From the NCBI RefSeq assembly GCF_014211915.1, contig NZ_CP060040.1, positions 2,728,001-2,792,000 on the forward strand: DNA of 64,000 bases, written 5' to 3'. The position numbers and the translations under genes are program-made. This DNA is from Burkholderia cenocepacia (GTDB taxonomy: Bacteria; Pseudomonadota; Gammaproteobacteria; Burkholderiales; Burkholderiaceae). The notes under the pieces are model-generated. The model did no database searches, was not told where the DNA came from, and worked only from the letters and a program-made list of their open reading frames with translations. Positions 20,964 through 28,740 of the stretch are shown piece by piece (position 1 is the first letter of the stretch; every line of letters begins with the position of its first letter).

Positions 20964-21842
20964 TCAGGCGGCGCCAGCGCCCGCGATGCGGTCGAGTGCC
21001 GCGAGCGCGTCGGCCGGCAGATCGAGGTCGGCGGCCGCGAGATTCTCGCGCAGATGCGCGACCGACGACGTGCCGGGAATCAGCAGGAGATTCGGCGCGC
21101 GGCGCAGCAGCCACGCCAGCGCGACCTGCATCGGCGTCGCGCCGAGGCGGCCCGCGACGCCGGACAGCGTCGACGACTGCAGCGGCGAGAAGCCGCCGAG
21201 CGGAAAGTACGGCACGTAGGCGATGCCGTCACGGGCCAGCGTGTCGATCAGCGCATCGTCGCCGCGATGCGCGATGTTGTAGTGGTTCTGCACGCAGACG
21301 ATGTCGCAGATCCGCCGGCCTTGCGCGACCTGCGCGGGCGTGACGTTGCTCAGGCCGATGTGCCGCACGAGCCCGCGCCGCTGCAACTCCGCGAGCGTGG
21401 CCAGCGGCGCCTCGATCGATCCTTCGGCCGGCCCGTGCGTATCGAACATGATGCGCAGGTTGACGACGTCGAGCACGTCGAGCCCCAGGTTGCGCAGGTT
21501 GTCGTGCACGGCCCGTTCGAGCTCGTCGGGCGCGAACGCGGGCAGCCATGATGCGTCGTCGCCGCGTCGCGCGCCGATCTTGGTAACGATCACGAGATCG
21601 TCGCGATACGGATGCAATGCGTCACGAATCAACTGGTTCGTGACATGCGGGCCGTAGAAGTCGCTGGTGTCGAGATGGTCGACACCGGATTCGACGGCTT
21701 CGCGCAACACGTTCAATGCGGCTTCGCGATCTTTCGGCGGGCCGAATACACCGGGGCCCGCGAGCTGCATCGCGCCATAGCCGATCCGTCTGACGTGGCG
21801 ATCGCCGAGCCTGAAGGTGGCGGTGTGGCGAATATCGGGCAT
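20964..21842 (-). CDS. Aldo/keto reductase, YdbC (pyridoxal/pyridoxine) type
   Basis: 292 residues from the ATG at 21842, chosen because AGGAG lies 8 bases upstream; a longer in-frame start exists but its extra 34 residues look non-coding. The barrel signature is VDHLDTSDFYGPHVTNQLIRDAL with catalytic Asp and Tyr, and Lys in IVTKIG. The usual catalytic His in the QLH motif is replaced: here DVVNLRIM, as in E. coli YdbC and relatives. NADPH-binding GTSSVAHLRENL near the end. Probable NADPH-dependent aldehyde reductase, possibly pyridoxal reductase. Divergent from a LysR gene. Confidence 0.85.
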   Translation of the reverse strand: MPDIRHTATFRLGDRHVRRIGYGAMQLAGPGVFGPPKDREAALNVLREAVESGVDHLDTSDFYGPHVTNQLIRDALHPYRDDLVIVTKIGARRGDDASWLPAFAPDELERAVHDNLRNLGLDVLDVVNLRIMFDTHGPAEGSIEAPLATLAELQRRGLVRHIGLSNVTPAQVAQGRRICDIVCVQNHYNIAHRGDDALIDTLARDGIAYVPYFPLGGFSPLQSSTLSGVAGRLGATPMQVALAWLLRRAPNLLLIPGTSSVAHLRENLAAADLDLPADALAALDRIAGAGAA

Positions 21843-21943
21843 GACCTTGCTCCTGTCGAAGAGATGAATGCGTTCAGCATAAGGACGAGTCGCCTGCGCG
21901 ATAAGCCGGCATAATTCGCACGGGTTGTACGAAAAGGCGAACA

Positions 21944-22843
21944 ATGCAAACCGATCTGGGCGATCTGAACGCGTTCATGGCCGTGGCACGCGCCAGTGGA
22001 TTCCGCGATGCCGCACGCGTGACGGGCCTCAGCGCGTCGGGGCTGAGCGAGGCCGTGCGCCGGCTGGAAGCGCGGCTCGGCGTGCGGCTGCTGCACCGCA
22101 CGACGCGTAGCGTCGTGCCCACCGAAGCCGGCGAGCGCCTGCTCGCGCGTCTCGCGCCGGCCCTGACCGAAGTGGCGGCGGCGCTCGATGGGATCGACGA
22201 ATTCCGCGGCCGACCGGCCGGCACGCTGAAGCTCAACGTGCCGGTCAGCGCCTCGCGGCTCGTGTTGCCGGCGATCGTGCCGCGCTTTCTCGAGGCGTAT
22301 CCGGACATCCGGCTGGAAGTGACCGCCGACGAAAATTTCGTCGACGTGCTGGCGGCCGGCTGCGACGCGGGCATCCGCTACGACGAACGGCTCGAACAGG
22401 ACATGATTGCGGTGCCGATCGGCCCGCGCATCCAGCGGTTCGCGACCGCGGCGGCGCCCGGCTATCTCGACCGGCACGGCCGGCCGCGGCATCCGCGCGA
22501 CCTGCTCGGCCATCGGTGCCTGCGCGGACGCTTCGCCAGCGGCGCGATGCCGCCGTGGGAGTACGAGCGCGACGGCGAGGTCGTGCGGGTCGAGCCGGCC
22601 GCCGGGCCGCTGCTGGTCCAGATCGGCGGGGCGACGGAGCTGATGGTCGACGCGGCGATCGCCGGGACGGGGGTCCTGTATCTGTTCGAAGACTGGGTGC
22701 GCCCGCATTTCGACAGCGGCGCGCTCGAACCGGTGCTCGAACCGTGGTGGCGGCCGTTCTCGGGGCCCTTTCTGTATTATCCGGGGCGGCGCCTCGTGCC
22801 GCCGGCGCTACGCGCATTCATCGATTTCGTCAAGGCATCCTGA
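21944..22843 (+). CDS. LysR-family regulator
   Basis: 299 residues. N-terminal helix-turn-helix (DLNAFMAVARASGFRDAARVTGLSASGLSEAVRRLEARLGVRLLHRTTRSV) and a substrate-binding domain. The sequence is of the CrgA/AaeR-like LysR branch (PTEAGERLLARLAPAL, FRGRPAGTLKLNVP). It is divergent from the aldo-keto reductase gene with about 100 bases between, so it probably regulates it. Confidence 0.9.
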   Translation: MQTDLGDLNAFMAVARASGFRDAARVTGLSASGLSEAVRRLEARLGVRLLHRTTRSVVPTEAGERLLARLAPALTEVAAALDGIDEFRGRPAGTLKLNVPVSASRLVLPAIVPRFLEAYPDIRLEVTADENFVDVLAAGCDAGIRYDERLEQDMIAVPIGPRIQRFATAAAPGYLDRHGRPRHPRDLLGHRCLRGRFASGAMPPWEYERDGEVVRVEPAAGPLLVQIGGATELMVDAAIAGTGVLYLFEDWVRPHFDSGALEPVLEPWWRPFSGPFLYYPGRRLVPPALRAFIDFVKAS

Positions 22844-22850
22844 ACGTCGG

Positions 22851-23033
22851 TCAGCGCACCGGCGCGTGCGCGTCGAGCAATTGCCGGTGGCGCGCGTCGG
22901 TCGCGTCGTCGGCCGGAAACATGCACTCCATGCGCAGCTCCTGCGCGGCCGCGCTTTGCGGCGTACCGATCGTCGTGATCGGCGAGAAGTAGCGCAGCAC
23001 GACGCCTGCGTGAACAAAGCCGATCGGGGTGAC
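22851..23033 (-). pseudogene. Fragment resembling the C-terminus of an MmyB-type HTH regulator
   Basis: One minus-strand frame reads VVLRYFSPITTIGTPQS and ELRMECMFPADDATD before a TGA at 22851-22853. The GTP-ELRxExxFPADxAT ending is characteristic of the MLTR/MmyB ligand-binding domain of helix-turn-helix regulators. Only about 50-60 residues of similarity are present; upstream it becomes Pro/Ala/Arg shadow and no HTH exists. It looks like a decayed remnant left between a LysR gene and a lyase gene. Recognition is from memory, not a search. Confidence 0.45.
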
Positions 23034-23076
23034 CGGCAGCGGCGGCGCGGCGGCCGCCCGCCGCCCCGCGAATCGG

Positions 23077-23838
23077 TCAGCCGCCTTGCCTGACCAGCGC
23101 CGCCAGCGTCTTCATTGCCTGCAGATACGGATACGGCCCGTGGCTGATGCGCGCCACGCCGTACTCCGCGAGTTCCGCGAGCGTCGGCGTTTCCGCGACG
23201 CGCATCACGTTCACCGGCAGCGGCGACGCGGCCGTCAGCGCGCGAATGAGCGCCGGCGAGCGCAGGCCGGGCACGAACAGGCCGTCGGCGCCGGCTGCCG
23301 CGTACGCGCGGGCGCGCGCCAGCGTCGCGTCGAGCAATCGTTCGTCGTGCGTCTCGGTTGCCGCCTTGAAGAACACGTCGGTGCGCGCGTTGATGAAATA
23401 GTCGATGCCCGCGCGATCGGCCGCCTGCCGGGCCGCCGCGATACGGGCCGCCGCTTCGTCGACGTCGCGCAGTTCGCCCGTCGACGGAAAACTGTCTTCG
23501 AGATTGCAGCCGATCGCGCCGGCCCGGATGCTCATCGCGATCGTCTCGGCGACATCCTCCGGCCGCTCGCCGTAGCCGCTTTCGAGATCGACGGTGACGG
23601 GCAAGTCCGTCGCACGCACGATCCGCTCCAGCACCTCCATCATCAGCGCGCGCGGCATCTGCTCGCCGTCGACGAAACCGTTGGCTGCCGCGACCGACCA
23701 GCTGCCGGTGGCCAGCGCGACGGCGCCGGCGTCGGCCACCGCGCGCGCACTGCCGGCGTCCCACACGTTGAACAGCGCCAGCGGCTGGCCCGCGCGGTGA
23801 AGCGACCGGAAAATCGCGCCCTTCTCGTTGTTGCCCAT
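23077..23838 (-). CDS. Isocitrate lyase/PEP mutase family protein
   Basis: 253 residues from the ATG at 23838 (AAGGAG 7 bases upstream). TIM-barrel lyase motifs: PLALFNVWDAGSARAVADAGAVALATGSWS, DLPVTVDLESGYGERPEDVAETIAMSIRAGAIGCNLEDSF, YFINARTDVFF. The KKCGH active-site loop of isocitrate lyase is absent; this is the short group containing carboxy-PEP mutase-like and oxaloacetate/methylisocitrate-type lyases. It cleaves or forms a C-C or C-P bond next to a carboxylate with Mg2+; substrate unknown. It is on the same strand as the MarR gene 149 bases upstream. Confidence 0.85.
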   Translation of the reverse strand: MGNNEKGAIFRSLHRAGQPLALFNVWDAGSARAVADAGAVALATGSWSVAAANGFVDGEQMPRALMMEVLERIVRATDLPVTVDLESGYGERPEDVAETIAMSIRAGAIGCNLEDSFPSTGELRDVDEAAARIAAARQAADRAGIDYFINARTDVFFKAATETHDERLLDATLARARAYAAAGADGLFVPGLRSPALIRALTAASPLPVNVMRVAETPTLAELAEYGVARISHGPYPYLQAMKTLAALVRQGG

Positions 23839-23987
23839 GCTCGTCTCCTTATGGATACCGGATCGGTTGTCGTGTCGAGCGATATTGCCATCGAATCGGG
23901 CGGTGCGACGGACGCCGGCAATGTCTGCTGACAGCGCGTGACAGGAAGTGCGCATGATCGCCACCGCTGGGCGATCCGCGCGCCGCC

Positions 23988-24455
23988 TCAGTCGCGCGAA
24001 CCCGGATCGATCGACAGCGTGCGCAACTGGCCGCGCAACTGGTCGACTTCCCCCGGCGCGAACGGCCGCTCGATCTCGGCATGCGTCTGCTGCCACAGCG
24101 GGAACGCTTCGGCCAGCAGCTCGTGCCCGGCCGGTGTCAGTTCCAGCAGGCGGCTGCGCCGGTCATCCGGGTCCTGCGTAATCGTGACGAGGCCGCGCCG
24201 TTCGAGCGGCTTGAGCGCCGCGGTGAGCGTGGTTCGGTCCATCGCGAGCAGCGACGCGACCGATTTCATCGGGGCCGGTTGCGGCCGGTTCAACGACATC
24301 AGCAGCGAAAACTGGCCGTTGGTGAGGTCGAGCGGGCGCAGCACATCGTCGAAGATGCGCGCCAGATTGCGCGCCGCGCGCTGCATGTGCAGGCACAGGC
24401 AGCAATCGCGCACCATCAGCGTCGTTTCGAAGGGAAGCTTTTCTTTTCGTGCCAT
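23988..24455 (-). CDS. MarR-family regulator
   Basis: 155 residues. Winged helix at residues 45-110 (TNGQFSLLMSLNRPQPAPMKSVASLLAMDRTTLTAALKPLERRGLVTITQDPDDRRSRLLELTPAG). An unusual N-terminal cluster RDCCLCLHMQRAARN (C17, C18, C20 approximately) might sense oxidants or metals. It is divergent from the YCII gene, with a perfect palindrome in the 81-base gap that is probably its operator. Confidence 0.9.
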   Translation of the reverse strand: MARKEKLPFETTLMVRDCCLCLHMQRAARNLARIFDDVLRPLDLTNGQFSLLMSLNRPQPAPMKSVASLLAMDRTTLTAALKPLERRGLVTITQDPDDRRSRLLELTPAGHELLAEAFPLWQQTHAEIERPFAPGEVDQLRGQLRTLSIDPGSRD

Positions 24456-24466
24456 GTTGCAATTGT

Positions 24467-24478
24467 GTTGATATCAAC
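24467..24478. promoter_or_regulatory. Palindromic operator, MarR gene / YCII gene
   Basis: GTTGATATCAAC, a perfect 12-base palindrome, lies 12 bases upstream of the MarR ATG and 59 bases upstream of the YCII ATG. Position and symmetry suit a MarR dimer controlling both divergent genes. Confidence 0.6.
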
Positions 24479-24536
24479 CTATCTTGTCAAGGTCGAGGCG
24501 CGGCAACCCGCCGTGCCCGTCATCGGAGGAGAAGGC

Positions 24537-24905
24537 ATGAGTGCGCAACAACCGTTGTATCTCGCCGTATTTCTCGGGACCCGGGACAGCCCGGCGATGA
24601 AGGCCTGGATGGCGCTGCCGGAGGACGAGCGGCGCACGCGCGAGCGCGATGGCATCGCCGCGTGGCATGCGTGGGTCGAGCGCCATCGCGACGCGATCGT
24701 CGAGCTGGGCGGCCCGCTCGGCAAGACCAAGACCATCGACGCCGGCGGCATCCGCGACACGTCCAATGCGCTGAGCGGCTTCAGCGTCGTGCGGGCGGCA
24801 TCGCACGAGGCGGCCGCCGCGCTGTTCGAAGGTCATCCGCATTTCACGCTGTTCCCGGGCGTGTCGGTGGAGGTGATGCCGGTGCTGGCGATTCCCGGCG
24901 CATGA
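24537..24905 (+). CDS. YCII-related domain protein
   Basis: 122 residues from the ATG at 24537 (GGAGGAGAA upstream). Segments such as YLAVFLGTRDSPAMKAWMALPEDERRTRERDGIAAWHAWVERHRDAIVELGGPLGKTKTI and ALFEGHPHFTLFPGVSVEVMPVL follow the YCII/dimeric alpha-beta barrel pattern. The function of the family is mostly unknown; some are small dechlorinases or isomerases. Probably under the MarR regulator. It precedes a glutathione transferase gene on the same strand (97-base gap), suggesting a small detoxification unit. Confidence 0.75.
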   Translation: MSAQQPLYLAVFLGTRDSPAMKAWMALPEDERRTRERDGIAAWHAWVERHRDAIVELGGPLGKTKTIDAGGIRDTSNALSGFSVVRAASHEAAAALFEGHPHFTLFPGVSVEVMPVLAIPGA

Positions 24906-25002
24906 GCGACGCGCGCTGCGGGGCGCCGCGCGTCGCTTCGCGCGATGTGTCATGCCCGGCATGCGGCAGACATTTTTACGACATTCTGGATGGAGACTGG
25001 CG

Positions 25003-25620
25003 ATGAAGCTTTACGGATTTGCCGGCACCCGCTCGCAGCGGGCGCTGTGGGGGCTGAAGGAACTGGATGCGGATTTCGAATTCGTGTCGGTCAACCTGCT
25101 CGAGGGCGAGCACAAGCGGCCCGAATTCCTGCGCCTGAATCCGGCCGGCAAGGTGCCGGTGCTGGTGGACGGCGACCTCGTGATTCCCGAATCGGCCGCG
25201 ATCGTGCTGTATCTCGCGGACAAGTACCCGGAGAAGGCGCTGCTGCCCGTCGATCCGGCGCTGCGGGCGCAAGCCTATCGATGGATCATGTTCGCGGTGA
25301 CGGAGCTCGAGCAGCCGCTGTGGCGGATCACGCGGCATACGTTCCTCTATCCGCCGGAGAAGCGCTCGCCGGCCGATATCGAACTGGCCCGCGAGGATTT
25401 CATGACGATGGCCGCGATTCTCGACACGCATCTCGAAGGGCGCGAATTCATCGTCGGCGATTCGCTGACGGTGGCCGATTGCGTGACGGCCTACCTGATC
25501 GACTGGGCGAGCGAATGCCACCTGATCGAACCGTTCCCGCAACTGCGCGCGTATCTGGAGCGGCTGTATGCGCGGCCGAAGGCGCCGCAGCGGATCGCGG
25601 AGGCGCGCAAGGCGGCGTGA
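25003..25620 (+). CDS. Glutathione S-transferase
   Basis: 205 residues from the ATG at 25003 (GGAGACTGG upstream). Thioredoxin-like N-terminal domain (MKLYGFAGTRSQRALWGLKELDADFEFVSVNLLEGEHKRPEFLRLNPAGKVPVLVDGDLVIPESAAIVLYLADKY, with the glutathione-contacting PESAAI), and an all-helical C-terminal domain (FIVGDSLTVADCVTAYLIDWA). Cytosolic detoxification enzyme; substrate unknown. Follows the YCII gene. Confidence 0.9.
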   Translation: MKLYGFAGTRSQRALWGLKELDADFEFVSVNLLEGEHKRPEFLRLNPAGKVPVLVDGDLVIPESAAIVLYLADKYPEKALLPVDPALRAQAYRWIMFAVTELEQPLWRITRHTFLYPPEKRSPADIELAREDFMTMAAILDTHLEGREFIVGDSLTVADCVTAYLIDWASECHLIEPFPQLRAYLERLYARPKAPQRIAEARKAA

Positions 25621-25680
25621 CAGTGAAACGGGTGCCGGGTCATGCGCCGCATCGGCACGACCCGCCGCGTCCGCGTGCGA

Positions 25681-26403
25681 TCACGACACCGTATCGGGTC
25701 CGCCGAGCGCACGACACAGCATCGCCAGATCGCGCAACGTGAGATGCGGTGTCGCCGCCTGCGGCGGAGCCGGTTCCCCGTCCGCCCGAGGCTCGCGCAC
25801 GACCCACGCGGCCTGAAGCCCCGCATTCAGCGCGCCGACGATGTCGAGGTGGAAGTCGTCGCCCACATGCAGCAATTCGGCCGGCCGCACGTCGAGCGCG
25901 TCAGCCGCCGCATGGAAGATTTCGGGCTCAGGCTTGGCGAAGCCGAATGCACGCGCGCTGAGCGTCGTGCGGAAGAATTCGTCGCCGCCGGTCAGCCGGA
26001 GGTCGGCATTGCCGTTGGTGACCGCGATCAGCGGAAAGCGGGCGCTCAACCACGCCAGCGCCGGCAGCGCGTCTTCGTAGAATTCGACACGATTGCGCGC
26101 CGCGTAGAAGACGTCGTAGGCACGATCGGTCAGCGAGGCATCTTCGTTCGCGCGTTCCAGCGCAAGCCGGATCGAGCCGATTCGCATCGCGCGATAGTCG
26201 CTGGCGAGATCCGGGCGCAACCGTTCGTATTCCTCACGGAGCGCGCTGAGTGCCTGTTGCGTCGGCAACACGCTCGCGGTATTGGGCGCGTGCTCGATCA
26301 GCCATGTGCGCAGCGTCGCCTCGGCCCGGACGACGGACGGCCCGAACGGCCACAGGGTGTCGTCGAGGTCGAACGAGAGGGCGGAAACTTTGGCGAGACG
26401 CAT
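25681..26403 (-). CDS. HAD-family hydrolase (IA type)
   Basis: 240 residues. Motif I DLDDTLW (nucleophile D12, acid D14), motif II VTNGNADL, motif III Lys in GFAKPEPEIF and motif IV HVGDDFHLDIVGA are all present. A cap domain lies between motifs I and II. Closest recognisable group: YigB-like or haloacid-dehalogenase/phosphoglycolate-type phosphatases. It ends 61 bases after the converging GST gene and is 25 bases downstream of an ornithine-cyclodeaminase-family gene, likely in the same transcript. Confidence 0.9.
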   Translation of the reverse strand: MRLAKVSALSFDLDDTLWPFGPSVVRAEATLRTWLIEHAPNTASVLPTQQALSALREEYERLRPDLASDYRAMRIGSIRLALERANEDASLTDRAYDVFYAARNRVEFYEDALPALAWLSARFPLIAVTNGNADLRLTGGDEFFRTTLSARAFGFAKPEPEIFHAAADALDVRPAELLHVGDDFHLDIVGALNAGLQAAWVVREPRADGEPAPPQAATPHLTLRDLAMLCRALGGPDTVS

Positions 26404-26427
26404 GGCGGTTGAGAGCGGGAAGTCGTT

Positions 26428-27399
26428 TTACCAGGGCCACGGAACGGAGGTTCCGCTGCCGTTGTCGAGCGCGTGTCGATACAGGAAGCGCGCGACGGTC
26501 AGATCCTGCAGCGCGAGCCCCGTCATGTCGAAGACGGTGATCTCGTGCGCGGAACGCTCGACCGATGCCGCACCCGCGAGGATGTCACCGATTTCCGTGC
26601 GCGGCAAATCCGGCGCCCACTGGCACTCGCCGATGCCGCGCGCCTGATCGTGATCGTCCACGACGATGCGCGCGCGTTCCAGCACGCCGGCCGGCAGTTC
26701 GCGTTTGCCGGCAGTATCGGCGCCCACGCAGGTCAGATGGGTGCCTGGCTGCACCGCATCCGCGTCGAACAAGGGGCCGCCGCCGGGCGTGGCCGTGATC
26801 ACCACGTCGCTATCGGCGACCGCATCGTTCCGGTCGCGCGCCACGCCGATCGTGCATCGTTCGACGAAGTGCGATTCGAATACCGGGTCCGGCTCGCCGC
26901 TGACGTTCACGTATTGCACCGTGCACCGCTGCGGCAGCAGCCGGAGCGCGTAGTCGAGCTGCACGCGCGCCTGCACGCCCGTGCCGAACACGCAGAGCCG
27001 CGTGCTGTCGCGCCGCGCGAGCTGTTGCAGCCCGAGGCCGCCGGCGGCGCCGGTCCGCGCGGTGGTGATCGCGTTGCCGTCCATGATGCACAGCGGGCGG
27101 CCCGTCGCCGGATCGAACAACGCGACCGTGGCCTGATGCGGCTCGCCGCCGACGGTTCGATTGGCCGGCCAGAATCCGGCCGCCTTGAAGCCGAGCAGAT
27201 CCTGACCGGCGACGTCGCCCGACTTGATGCCGAACACGCCGCCGGTATGCAGCTTCTCGCGCACCACCGGGAATACCCGTCCGGCCCTTTGACTGTGCAG
27301 CACGAAGGCTTCGCGCACGGCCGCCATCACTTGCCCGGCTTGCAGGGCGGGCTCGACGGCATCGCGGTCGAGGAGAAGGAGGCGGGCGTCGGTCGGCAT
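26428..27399 (-). CDS. Ornithine cyclodeaminase / mu-crystallin family reductase
   Basis: 323 residues from the ATG at 27399, chosen for alignment with the family N-terminus; an upstream in-frame start at 27492 would add 31 poorly conserved residues. Conserved: GVFGIKSGDVAGQDLLGFKAAGF, NAITTARTGAAGGL, and Rossmann GTGVQARVQLDY. The family includes ornithine cyclodeaminase, ketimine reductases and iminosuccinate reductase (BhcD). It sits downstream of a DSD1-type PLP enzyme (110 bases), so reduction of an imine derived from that enzyme's product is a reasonable inference. Not necessarily an ornithine cyclodeaminase. Confidence 0.85.
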   Translation of the reverse strand: MPTDARLLLLDRDAVEPALQAGQVMAAVREAFVLHSQRAGRVFPVVREKLHTGGVFGIKSGDVAGQDLLGFKAAGFWPANRTVGGEPHQATVALFDPATGRPLCIMDGNAITTARTGAAGGLGLQQLARRDSTRLCVFGTGVQARVQLDYALRLLPQRCTVQYVNVSGEPDPVFESHFVERCTIGVARDRNDAVADSDVVITATPGGGPLFDADAVQPGTHLTCVGADTAGKRELPAGVLERARIVVDDHDQARGIGECQWAPDLPRTEIGDILAGAASVERSAHEITVFDMTGLALQDLTVARFLYRHALDNGSGTSVPWPW

Positions 27400-27508
27400 G
27401 GTCGGGGGTGCCTGTCCGGCACGAGACGAATCGAGGGTGTTTAAAGTTTGTCCAGAATTGGATAAATAGTCAATGCACGGATGACGCGGCATGGGCGCCG
27501 GACTTCGC

Positions 27509-28639
27509 TCACCACCCGTAGAAGCGCGGCCACGTCTGCGCGGCGCCGTCGTGGCCGATCGCCTGGTAGTCGGGATGTTGCGCGCCGGTGGCGCACGCGT
27601 GATTCGGCAGGATGCGCAGCCGCGTGCCGATCGGGAATCGCTGCGCGATGCCCGTATCCGGCGTGCCCACCCGCGACACGGTCCCGTGCTCCTGGTTGGC
27701 GGCGCTCAGCAGGTAGTCGCCGAGCACGTCGCCGGCTTCGGTGCAGATTTGCCCGTAGCCGAAATCGCGCGCCTGGCGCTGCGTGCCGCGGTCGCGGCTC
27801 ATCGCCATCCAGCCCGCGTCGACGATCGCCCAGCCTTTCTCTTCCTGATGACCGATGACGGTGGTCAGCACCGACAGCGCGATGTCGGACAGTTCGCACA
27901 CGCCGACGTTGTGCATCACGAGGTCGAACATCACGTACACGCCGGCGCGCACTTCGGTCACGCCGTCGAGCCGTTCCGCCGCCAGCGCGGTGGGCGTCGA
28001 CCCGATGCTCACGACCGGGAAGGGCAAGCCGGCGGCCCGCAGGCGCTCCGCGGCCCGCACGGTGCGGCTGCGCTCCTGTTCGGCGATCGCGGCCAGCGCC
28101 TCGGGTGTGTCGTATTCGTAGCTGGAGCCCGCGTGAGCGAGCACGCCGCCGAGCAGCATGCCGCCGTCGGTCAGCGCGCGGCCGACGTCGATCAGCAGGT
28201 CGGCGTCGGGCGGGATGCCCGAGCGGTGGCCGTCCACGTCGACCTCGATCCACACGTCGAAACGTTCGCCGTGCTCGCGCCCGAACGCGGCGATCGCGTG
28301 CGCGGCCGGCAGGCTGTCGGCGACGATCTTCAGGTCGCAGCCTTGGCGGCGCAGCGCAAGCGCCTGGCCGAGCTTGGCGGGCACCATGCCGACCGCATAG
28401 ACGATGTCGCGGATGCCGTGCGCGAAGAACTGCTCGGCTTCCTTGAGCGTCGACACCGTGATGCCCTGCGCGCCGGCCGCGATCTGCGCGTCGACCACTT
28501 GTCGGCATTTGGTGGTCTTCACGTGCGGCCGGAACCGCACGCCGAGCGCGTCCAGATGCGTTTGCATGCGGGCGATGTTGCGCTGCATGCGAGCGACGTC
28601 GATCAATGCGGCGGGGGTGTTGAGGGTGTGAAGGTCCAC
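27509..28639 (-). CDS. Fold-type III PLP enzyme, DSD1 / D-threonine aldolase family
   Basis: 376 residues. Alanine-racemase-like N-terminal barrel with PLP Lys in RFRPHVKTTKCRQVV (about residue 40), barrel strands YAVGMVPAKLGQAL and IEVDVDGHRSGI, and a C-terminal D-Ser dehydratase-like domain with the metal-ligand motif LPNHACAT. The family includes D-threonine aldolase, D-serine dehydratase, D-threo-3-hydroxyaspartate dehydratase and 3-hydroxyaspartate aldolase (BhcC). Which activity this one has cannot be told. A predicted operator copy lies 61 bases upstream; the downstream neighbour is an OCD-family reductase. Confidence 0.85.
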   Translation of the reverse strand: MDLHTLNTPAALIDVARMQRNIARMQTHLDALGVRFRPHVKTTKCRQVVDAQIAAGAQGITVSTLKEAEQFFAHGIRDIVYAVGMVPAKLGQALALRRQGCDLKIVADSLPAAHAIAAFGREHGERFDVWIEVDVDGHRSGIPPDADLLIDVGRALTDGGMLLGGVLAHAGSSYEYDTPEALAAIAEQERSRTVRAAERLRAAGLPFPVVSIGSTPTALAAERLDGVTEVRAGVYVMFDLVMHNVGVCELSDIALSVLTTVIGHQEEKGWAIVDAGWMAMSRDRGTQRQARDFGYGQICTEAGDVLGDYLLSAANQEHGTVSRVGTPDTGIAQRFPIGTRLRILPNHACATGAQHPDYQAIGHDGAAQTWPRFYGW

Positions 28640-28699
28640 GATGCGTCCGATGGCGAAGTTGTCGATGCGGACACTGTAGGGCGGTTGGCGCGCGTCGTG

Positions 28700-28727
28700 T
28701 TTAATGCAGGGCTAATCTGCCATTAAA
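28700..28727. promoter_or_regulatory. Inverted-repeat operator upstream of the PLP enzyme gene
   Basis: TTTAATG at 28700-28706 and CATTAAA at 28721-28727, spacer 14. The same TTAATG-N14-CATTAA arrangement recurs at 29678-29703 upstream of the neighbouring LysR gene. It lies 61 bases before the PLP-enzyme ATG. The length and spacing suit a LysR-type binding site. Confidence 0.65.
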
Positions 28728-28740
28728 TCGAATTTAAGGC

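Noticed and set aside
27492..27492. Upstream start for the ornithine-cyclodeaminase-family gene (MPRHPCIDYL)
   Set aside because: The extra residues show no family similarity; the ATG at 27399 matches the family N-terminus.
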